This document shows positions 1 to 6,080 of a stretch of DNA of 7,087 nt, piece by piece; position 1 is the stretch's first letter; each line of letters starts with the position of its first letter. Origin of the DNA: FEB-35 sp050263095. GTDB taxonomy: Bacteria > Desulfobacterota > Deferrimicrobia > Deferrimicrobiales > Deferrimicrobiaceae. Where the stretch lies: NCBI GenBank assembly GCA_050263095.1, contig JBLNEW010000059.1, positions 1 through 7,087 on the forward strand, read 5' to 3'. A program made the translations under genes and the position numbers. The notes under the pieces were generated by a model. It saw nothing but the letters and a program-made list of their open reading frames with translations, did no database searches and was not told the origin of the DNA.

Positions 1-429
1 ATCGCCGGGATGCTGAACCTCCCCTTCACGTGGAGCGAGGAACGGCGGATCCGGGAGAAAAGCCTCGAGATACTGGAGCTTCTCGGGATCGCAGACAGCG
101 CGCGGGTCGAGGCGACCAGCCTGGCCTACGGGCAGCAGCGCGTAGTCGAGCTGGGCAGGGCGCTTGCCTGCGAGCCCAAGCTGCTCCTGCTCGACGAACC
201 CGCGGCGGGGCTGAACATGCGGGAAACGCTGGAAATGGGCAAGCTGATCGCGAAAGTCCGCAACATGGGGATCACCGTCCTGCTCGTGGAGCACGACATG
301 TCGCTTGTGATGACCGTTTCGGACGAGGTGGTGGTGCTCTGCTACGGCGAGAAGATCGCCGAGGACCGTCCCCTCGCCATACAAAAGAACCGGGAAGTGA
401 TCCGGGTGTACCTCGGGGATGTACAGTGA
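1..429 (+). CDS. livG: LivG-type ABC transporter ATP-binding protein, 5'-truncated by window edge
   Basis: This is the C-terminal 142 codons of an ATP-binding subunit of a HAAT-family (branched-chain amino acid type) importer, which hydrolyses ATP on the cytoplasmic face to drive uptake. The frame is open from base 1, and the ATG at 10 is internal. Visible motifs, numbered from base 1, are the ABC signature LAYGQQ (residues 41-46), Walker B LLLLDEP (61-67), the AGLN D-loop after it, and the H-loop histidine in LLVEHDM (about 98). The tail ends in VIRVYLGD, as LivG proteins do. Family members are about 250 residues, so roughly the first 110, with Walker A, lie upstream. The next gene is livF, the normal partner, and permease and binding-protein genes are expected to the left. 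The substrate cannot be read from the ATPase; the downstream CoA ligase makes an aromatic or other carboxylic acid as plausible as an amino acid. Confidence 0.93.
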   Translation: MAGMLNLPFTWSEERRIREKSLEILELLGIADSARVEATSLAYGQQRVVELGRALACEPKLLLLDEPAAGLNMRETLEMGKLIAKVRNMGITVLLVEHDMSLVMTVSDEVVVLCYGEKIAEDRPLAIQKNREVIRVYLGDVQ

Positions 430-436
430 GAGCCGC

Positions 437-1174
<738 letters not shown>

Positions 1175-1180
1175 CGGGAC

Positions 1181-1185
1181 CGGAG
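1181..1185 (+). promoter_or_regulatory. Ribosome binding site of the paaK-like gene
   Basis: GGAGG lies 7 bases before the ATG at 1193, in the 18-base gap after livF. It is a near-perfect Shine-Dalgarno sequence and supports this start for the CoA ligase. Confidence 0.7.
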
Positions 1186-1192
1186 GCTTAAG

Positions 1193-2491
1193 ATGTACTG
1201 GGAACCCGAACAGGAGCGGATGGACAGGGAAGAGCTGGCGCAGCTTCAGCTGGAGAGGCTCGAGTCGACGCTGAACAGGGTTTACAGGAACGTTCCCTTC
1301 TACCGGAGGAAATTCGACGATCTGGGAATCACTCCGGAGGACTTCGGATCGCTCGACGACCTGTCCCGGCTGCCGTTCACGACGAAGGAGGATCTGCGGG
1401 GGAATTACCCTTACGGGCTGTTCGCGGTCCCGTTGCGGGAGGTCGTGCGCATCCACGCCTCTTCGGGCACGACGGGCACGTCGACGGTGGTGGGCTACAC
1501 GCGGAACGACATCAAGACATGGAGCAACCTGGTGGCCCGCATCCTGACCGCGGGGGGCGTCACCAAGGACGACGTCGTCCAGATATCCTTCGGGTACGGG
1601 CTTTTCACCGGGGGATTCGGACTGCACTACGGCGCGGAACGGATCGGCGCCTCGGTGATCCCCGCGTCGAGCGGCAATACCGCCCGGCAGATCAAGATAA
1701 TGATGGACTTCAAGACGACCGCCCTGGTGGGCACGCCCTCCTACGCGATGCTCGTCGCGGAAACGGTGCGCGAAATGGGGATCCCGCCTTCCGCCCTTTC
1801 CTTGAAGTACGGGCTGTTCGGGGCGGAACCGTGGTCGGAAGGGATGCGGAAAGAGATTCAGGATATGCTGGGAATAGTCGCTACCGACAACTACGGGCTG
1901 TCGGAGGTCATCGGGCCGGGAGTTTCCGGGGAGTGCCTGGAGCGCAGGGGGCTGCATTTAAACGAGGACCATTTCCTTGCGGAGGTGGTGGACCCGGAAA
2001 CGCTGCAGCCGGTCCCCGAAGGCGGCATGGGAGAGCTGGTCATAACGACGCTTACCAAGGAGGCGTTCCCGATGATACGGTACCGCACTCGGGACCTGAC
2101 GAGCCTGATGCCTGGACCCTGCCCCTGCGGGCGGACAGGCAGGCTCATGAGCCGGGTGGCGGGCCGGACCGACGACATGCTCATCGTCAAGGGGGTGAAC
2201 GTCTTCCCGTCCCAGATCGAGTCGGTGCTCTTCGAGATAGAGGGGACCGAGCCGCACTACCAGATCGTGATCGACCGCAAGGGATCGATGGACGAGGTAA
2301 CCGTCCTGGTGGAGGCCGCCGAGTCGATCTTCTTCGACCAGATGAGGAGGCAAAGCGGCATGGTCGAAATGATAAGGAAGCGGCTGGCGCAGGAGCTGGG
2401 GATCAGCGTGGACGTGAAGCTGGTCGAGAAGAAGACTCTCCAGAGGTTCGAGGGGAAGGCGAAACGCGTCGTGGACAACAGGAAGCTTTAG
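1193..2491 (+). CDS. paaK: Phenylacetate-CoA ligase family protein (PaaK-like, AMP-forming)
   Basis: This adenylate-forming ligase would convert phenylacetate, or a similar aryl or other carboxylic acid, to its CoA thioester using ATP in the cytoplasm. At 432 residues it has normal PaaK length. Visible motifs are the P-loop SSGTTGTSTVVGYT (90-103), the NYGLSEVIGPG segment (233-243), the YRTRD motif with the ribose-contacting Asp (297-301), PCGRTGR (311-317), the hinge region GRTDDMLIVKGVNVFPSQIE (325-344), and C-terminal EGKAKRV (420-426), whose lysine is the usual adenylation lysine. C248, H255, C310 and C312 could form a metal site; this is inference. The gene follows livGF by 18 bases, a common arrangement of Liv-type transporters with PaaK-like ligases in anaerobic Deltaproteobacteria. 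No paaA-E oxygenase genes are visible, so an anaerobic route or another acid substrate is open. Family assignment is firm, exact substrate is not. Confidence 0.9.
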   Translation: MYWEPEQERMDREELAQLQLERLESTLNRVYRNVPFYRRKFDDLGITPEDFGSLDDLSRLPFTTKEDLRGNYPYGLFAVPLREVVRIHASSGTTGTSTVVGYTRNDIKTWSNLVARILTAGGVTKDDVVQISFGYGLFTGGFGLHYGAERIGASVIPASSGNTARQIKIMMDFKTTALVGTPSYAMLVAETVREMGIPPSALSLKYGLFGAEPWSEGMRKEIQDMLGIVATDNYGLSEVIGPGVSGECLERRGLHLNEDHFLAEVVDPETLQPVPEGGMGELVITTLTKEAFPMIRYRTRDLTSLMPGPCPCGRTGRLMSRVAGRTDDMLIVKGVNVFPSQIESVLFEIEGTEPHYQIVIDRKGSMDEVTVLVEAAESIFFDQMRRQSGMVEMIRKRLAQELGISVDVKLVEKKTLQRFEGKAKRVVDNRKL

Positions 2492-2497
2492 GGGGGA
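2491..2497 (+). promoter_or_regulatory. Ribosome binding site of rsmI
   Basis: A GGGGGGAG tract (2491-2498) overlaps the last base of the ligase stop codon and ends just before the ATG at 2501. It is a plausible Shine-Dalgarno sequence that fixes the rsmI start and ties its translation to the upstream gene. Confidence 0.55.
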
Positions 2498-2500
2498 GCG

Positions 2501-3328
2501 ATGGGCAAGGGAACGCTTTACATAGTGGCGACGCCGCTGGGCAACCTGGAAGACATGACGCTGCGCGCCATCCGCGTCCTCAAGGAGGCTTCCGTGATCG
2601 CCTGCGAGGACACGCGCCGCACGGTGAAGCTCCTGAACCGATACGAGATCAGGACCCCCATGTTCATCTTCCACGACTACAACAAGCTGCGGGCGGGCGC
2701 CGTTCTCATGCGGAGGCTTAAAGAGGGAGAGGGCGTGGCCCTCGTATCGGACGCCGGCACCCCGGCGATATCCGACCCCGGGTACGAGCTGGTCCGGGAG
2801 GCGATCGCTTCGGGCGTGCAGGTCGAGGTGGTCCCCGGGCCGTCGGCGCTGATCTCCGCGCTCGTGGTATCGGGCCTTCCCACGGACCACTTCGCCTTCG
2901 AGGGATTCCTGCCGAGCCGGAAGGAGAAGAGGAAGAAGGCGTTGCAGGCCTTGGCCGGCGAGACCCGCACGATGATCTTCTACGAGTCCCCGCAGCGCGT
3001 CGGGGCGTTCCTCGCCGAGGCGGCGGAGGTCCTGGGCGAACGCAGGGGCTGCCTGGTGCGCGAGCTGACGAAGATCCACGAGGAGATCCTTCGCGGGACG
3101 CTGGCCGAGCTTGCCGGGGAGATCGCCCGCCGCGGGACCGTGCTCGGGGAGGTCACCCTGGTGGTGGCGGGTGCGCAGAAAACGGTGGAGATGTCGGTGG
3201 AGGAGATAGTGCGCGCCGCCCTGGAGGACGCCTCGGGATCCTCGCGGGACCTCGCGCGGGAGATATCCGAGCGGACCGGTCTTTCACGCAAGGAAGTGTA
3301 CGCGGAAATCCTTCGCCAGCGCGTTTAG
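2501..3328 (+). CDS. rsmI: 16S rRNA (cytidine(1402)-2'-O)-methyltransferase RsmI
   Basis: RsmI uses S-adenosylmethionine to methylate the 2'-O of C1402 in the decoding centre of 16S rRNA. The 275-residue product has the normal family length. Visible motifs are the N-terminal ATPLGNLEDMT (10-20), ACEDTRRT (34-41), VSDAGTPAISDPG (82-94), VVPGPSA (110-116), FEGFLPSR (133-140) and YESPQRV (161-167), all characteristic of the tetrapyrrole-methylase fold used by RsmI. The C-terminal segment ends with GLSRKEVYAEIL (260-271), the small helical domain found in this family. It sits 9 bases after the CoA ligase, probably co-transcribed with it. Its role is housekeeping, so the linkage to a transporter and CoA ligase is likely positional. 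It is the last gene of the plus-strand unit. Confidence 0.95.
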   Translation: MGKGTLYIVATPLGNLEDMTLRAIRVLKEASVIACEDTRRTVKLLNRYEIRTPMFIFHDYNKLRAGAVLMRRLKEGEGVALVSDAGTPAISDPGYELVREAIASGVQVEVVPGPSALISALVVSGLPTDHFAFEGFLPSRKEKRKKALQALAGETRTMIFYESPQRVGAFLAEAAEVLGERRGCLVRELTKIHEEILRGTLAELAGEIARRGTVLGEVTLVVAGAQKTVEMSVEEIVRAALEDASGSSRDLAREISERTGLSRKEVYAEILRQRV

Positions 3329-3375
3329 CCTCCGCTTCCTCTTTTCGCTCGCCTGCACCGGCAGCGAGACGGAGG
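3329..3375. repeat. Imperfect inverted repeat between convergent genes
   Basis: The gap between the rsmI stop and the oxidoreductase stop holds an outer 6-base repeat, CCTCCG (3329-3334) against CGGAGG (3370-3375). Inside it is a hairpin of TCGCT-C-GCC (3345-3353) against GGC-AGCGA (3360-3367), with a 6-base loop and one bulged C. No run of T follows on either strand, so it is not a standard intrinsic terminator. It could be a weak bidirectional terminator, a mRNA 3'-end structure, or chance in GC-rich DNA. Confidence 0.3.
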
Positions 3376-3402
3376 TGGCGCAGCAGTACCCCTTGGGCTC
3401 CG

Positions 3403-4434
3403 TCAATCGAGCCGGAGCACGATCTTTCCGAACTGCCGCTTCTCCTCCAGCCTGCATGCCGCCTCCCTCGCCTGGGAAAGGGGGAACACCGCGTCCACCA
3501 CCGGGCGAAGGCGGCCGTCGCGGAATACGCGCAGCATTTCTGCGAACTCGCCGTGGGTTCCCATGGTCGAGCCGTGGACGCTCAACTGGTTCCAGAAGAT
3601 CCTTGCTATGTCCTCCTGCGGATCCGGCCCGGTGGTGGCGCCGCATGTGAGCAGCCTCCCGCCCTTTGCCAGGGAGGCGATCGACTGCTTCCAGGTCGCC
3701 TTCCCCACCGAGTCCAGGACCATGTCCACGCCGCGCTTCCCGGTGAGCTTCCTGACCTCGCGGGAAAAATCCGCCGCCGAATGGTCGATGCCCGCCTCCG
3801 CCCCGAGCGCCTTCGCGCGGGAGAGCTTCTCCGCGCTTCCGGAAGTGACCCAGACGTCCAGTCCCATCAACCTCGCTATCTGCAGCGCGGCGACGGCGAC
3901 TCCGCCGCCTATGCCCACGATGAGCAGGGACTCGCCGGGCCTCGCCCTGGCCTTCGTGACGAGCATCCGCCACGCCGTGAGGAAGGTGAGCGGAAAGGCC
4001 GCCGCCTCCTCCCACGTGAGGGGCGTGGGCTTGGGGCATGCGTTGATTTCCGGGGCGACCACCAACTCCGCGAACGTCCCGGCAACGTGCTCCCCGAGCA
4101 GGCGGAAGGAGACGCACATCGAGTGCTCGCCCTTGAGGCAGAACTCGCAGCTCCCGCAGTTAATCCCGGGGTTCAACACCACCTCGTCGCCCGGACTCAC
4201 GCGCGTCACCCCGGATCCTACGGCGTCGACGACGCCGGCGCCGTCCGATCCCATCACGTGCGGGAGGGTAACGGGGATGCCGGGGATCCCCTTCCTCACG
4301 AAGATGTCGAGATGGTTGTACGCGGCCGCGCGGATGCGCACTCGGACCTGCCCCGGACCCGGGGAGGGATCCGGCAGATCGCCGTACTCGATCTTGTCGA
4401 GACCGCCGTGCTCGCGGAAGAACGCGGCTTTCAT
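3403..4434 (-). CDS. MDR-family NAD(P)-dependent alcohol dehydrogenase/quinone oxidoreductase-like protein, structural-zinc type
   Basis: This 343-residue medium-chain dehydrogenase/reductase has an N-terminal GroES-like domain and a C-terminal Rossmann domain. The four-cysteine structural zinc lobe is complete (C93, C96, C99, C107 in the NCGSCEFCLKGEHSMC segment). The nucleotide-binding turn is IVGIGGGVAVAALQIA (172-187). The catalytic-zinc ligands of classical alcohol dehydrogenases are absent: N40 stands where the first ligand cysteine usually is, and GSD (62-64) replaces GHE. This places it with quinone-oxidoreductase-like MDR proteins that keep only the structural zinc; such proteins reduce enones, quinones or enoyl-thioesters, or oxidise alcohols, and the substrate here is unknown. 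The start ATG overlaps the response regulator stop by 4 bases (ATGA), with GGAGAGG just upstream as ribosome site, so expression is coupled to the regulator. It is the last gene of the minus-strand unit. Confidence 0.9.
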   Translation of the reverse strand: MKAAFFREHGGLDKIEYGDLPDPSPGPGQVRVRIRAAAYNHLDIFVRKGIPGIPVTLPHVMGSDGAGVVDAVGSGVTRVSPGDEVVLNPGINCGSCEFCLKGEHSMCVSFRLLGEHVAGTFAELVVAPEINACPKPTPLTWEEAAAFPLTFLTAWRMLVTKARARPGESLLIVGIGGGVAVAALQIARLMGLDVWVTSGSAEKLSRAKALGAEAGIDHSAADFSREVRKLTGKRGVDMVLDSVGKATWKQSIASLAKGGRLLTCGATTGPDPQEDIARIFWNQLSVHGSTMGTHGEFAEMLRVFRDGRLRPVVDAVFPLSQAREAACRLEEKRQFGKIVLRLD

Positions 4435-5843
4435 GGTTTCCTCTCCCCGGTTTCCGCTTCGAGCGCGTTATCCCGTATCAGCTTCTCCATCGCCGGCAGA
4501 TCGATGCCGAGCAGCGCGGCGGCCTTCTCCGCGTTCCCCTCGGACAACGCCAGAGCCTGCCTGACCATCTGCCTGTCCAGGTCCTTGATGGCCTCGCGGA
4601 TGTCCAGCGCGGGCTTGCCCGGATTGGAGTCGTCCGCCGCCGGCTTCCGCGCATGCCCGTAAAGGATCTCGGGCGGCAGGTCCGTCGCGTCCACGACACT
4701 GCCCTGTCTCTTCCGGGAGGATATGCTGTTGACCAGGGCGACCAGCTCCTTGGCGTTGCCGGGCCACGGGTAAGTGGATAGGGCGGCAAGCGCCGCCGCG
4801 CTGAAGCCGCGGAGCGGTTTCTTCCTGTCCCGGTTCCCCTCGAACAGGTAATGGTTGAGAAGAAGGGGAATATCCTCGATGCGTTCCCGCATCGGGGGAA
4901 GGCGAATGAGCCCCGGCAGCAATGCGTCGCGGAGCGGGCCGATGAATTTCCCTTCGTCCGCCGGATCGTCGACGCGTGACGTGGTGGAGGCCACCAGGCG
5001 CACGTCCAGCTCTATCTCCCGGCTGCTCCCGACCGGGGATATGGTCCTGGCGGTCAGGAGATGCAGAATCTCGTTCTGGAGGCGCTTCCCCGCCCTGTCG
5101 ATGTCGGCAAGGTACAGGGTGCCCCTGCCCGCCAGCTCGGCCTTTCCGGCGCGGGGAAGCATGGCCCGCTGGAAGGCCCCGGGAGCGTAACCGAACAATT
5201 CGCTTTCCAACAGCTCCTCCTGGACTCCGGCGCATGACACGGGCACGAAGAGGCCGCCGAAACGCGAGCTCTGGTAATGGATTATCCTCGCGAAGAATCC
5301 GCGTCCCGTGCCGTGCTCTCCCTCGAGCAGGACGGGGGTCTCCGAGTCCGCGAGGCGATGCACCCGCGATATTGCCTCCTGGATGCCGGGGCTGGTCCCG
5401 ACGACCGCGCCGATCTGGTACTGGCCGCGCGCCTCGGCCTTGAGGAAAAGGTTCTCGCGCGTAAGCTTCCGCCGGTCGTAGGCCTTGTCGACAAGGTGGC
5501 GCACCTCTTCCGCGCGAAACGGCTTCATAAGGAAGTGGAACGCTCCCGCGCGCATCGCCTCGATCGCGCTGTCCACGGTGCCGTAGGCCGTCATGAGCAC
5601 GACTTCGGCGTCGGACTGGATCTTCTTCGCCGTCCGTAGGACCTCGATCCCGTCCGCGCCCGGCATCTTGAGGTCCGTCAGGATGACGTCGTACCTCTCC
5701 TGCTCTATCTTCTCTATCCCCTCCGTGCCGGAAGAAGCCCCGCTCACGTACCACCCGCCCAGCTCGAAGAGCTCCTTGAGGAATCCCAGGATCTGCGGCT
5801 CGTCGTCGATGACGAGGATCCTTTTCGGAGGGGTCGCCATCAT
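4431..5843 (-). CDS. NtrC-family response regulator with degenerate sigma-54 AAA+ domain
   Basis: This 470-residue protein has NtrC architecture: receiver (about 6-122), sigma-54-interaction AAA+ domain (about 145-370) and a Fis-type helix-turn-helix (about 415-460). The receiver looks functional, with D13/D14, phospho-acceptor D57 in VILTD, T85 and K107. The AAA+ domain keeps its framework (VGTSPGIQE, SCAGVQEELLESELFG, LPPMRERIEDIPLL, YPWPGN), but key residues are changed. Walker A reads GEHGTGRG (lysine to R181), GAFTGA reads GAFQRA (222-227), Walker B reads GTLYLADI (DE to AD), both arginine-finger positions are I301 and A307, and the sensor II R is K365. ATP hydrolysis and sigma-54 remodelling are therefore unlikely; phosphorylation-controlled DNA or protein binding is a reasonable inference. 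No histidine kinase is adjacent. It begins 3 bases after the small membrane protein gene with no clear Shine-Dalgarno, so translation probably depends on reinitiation; the ATG at 5840 is an alternative start. The frame is intact, arguing against a pseudogene. Confidence 0.9.
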   Translation of the reverse strand: MMATPPKRILVIDDEPQILGFLKELFELGGWYVSGASSGTEGIEKIEQERYDVILTDLKMPGADGIEVLRTAKKIQSDAEVVLMTAYGTVDSAIEAMRAGAFHFLMKPFRAEEVRHLVDKAYDRRKLTRENLFLKAEARGQYQIGAVVGTSPGIQEAISRVHRLADSETPVLLEGEHGTGRGFFARIIHYQSSRFGGLFVPVSCAGVQEELLESELFGYAPGAFQRAMLPRAGKAELAGRGTLYLADIDRAGKRLQNEILHLLTARTISPVGSSREIELDVRLVASTTSRVDDPADEGKFIGPLRDALLPGLIRLPPMRERIEDIPLLLNHYLFEGNRDRKKPLRGFSAAALAALSTYPWPGNAKELVALVNSISSRKRQGSVVDATDLPPEILYGHARKPAADDSNPGKPALDIREAIKDLDRQMVRQALALSEGNAEKAAALLGIDLPAMEKLIRDNALEAETGERKP

Positions 5844-5846
5844 GGA

Positions 5847-6071
5847 TTACTTTTTGCGCACCGCCCAGAGGATGGCGGCTCCCCCCACCACGACGATGAG
5901 GACCAGCGAAGCCACCTCCAGGTTCCTGTACCTGGAGCGGCTGGTTTTTTCGGCTTCCGATCGCTCCTTGTATGTGGGGGGGGCGCGGCGGGCGTTCTCG
6001 GGCGCCGCCTGGAGGATCGGCGGGGTCCATAATGCGAGACAAAGCAGAAGGGCGAGAAACGCGCTTCTCAT
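5847..6071 (-). CDS. Small membrane protein of unknown function with signal sequence and C-terminal TM segment
   Basis: I do not recognise this 74-residue protein. It begins with a hydrophobic signal-like segment (about 3-22), with a possible signal peptidase cut near LQA-A (22/23). C11 is not in a good lipobox. A charged, probably extracytoplasmic stretch of about 28 residues follows (24-51, rich in R, K, E and S), then a strongly hydrophobic span LEVASLVLIVVVGGAAILWAV (51-71) and a basic RKK end. The predicted topology is N-out, C-in after cleavage; without cleavage it would be a two-pass hairpin. It starts 9 bases after the radical SAM stop and ends 3 bases before the response regulator, so it belongs to that operon. 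There is no clear Shine-Dalgarno, which suggests translational coupling. A run of eight C on the coding strand crosses codons 30-32. A role as partner or anchor for the neighbouring products is speculation. Confidence 0.7.
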   Translation of the reverse strand: MRSAFLALLLCLALWTPPILQAAPENARRAPPTYKERSEAEKTSRSRYRNLEVASLVLIVVVGGAAILWAVRKK

Positions 6072-6080
6072 CGGTGCTAT

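Noticed and set aside
1519..2721. A 400-codon plus-strand frame overlapping paaK and rsmI.
   Set aside because: It reads as G/R/D/P-rich noise in another frame of two well-supported genes.
3284..3404. A short minus-strand TTG-initiated frame of about 39 codons overlapping the oxidoreductase stop and the rsmI 3' end, with a protein-like composition.
   Set aside because: Non-ATG start, no clear ribosome site, overlap with conserved rsmI coding sequence and no recognisable homology.
3553..4662. Long plus-strand frames opposite the oxidoreductase.
   Set aside because: No recognisable domain, and the opposite strand encodes a complete MDR protein with its zinc cysteines and Rossmann motif.
4431..5843. 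The possibility that the regulator is a pseudogene.
   Set aside because: The frame is complete, the receiver is intact, the structural segments of all three domains remain, and spacing to neighbours is operon-like; changes are confined to functional motifs.
6030..6041. C11 of the small membrane protein as a lipoprotein cysteine.
   Set aside because: The residues before it are LLL, without the small residue required at -1 of a lipobox, and the hydrophobic segment continues past it.
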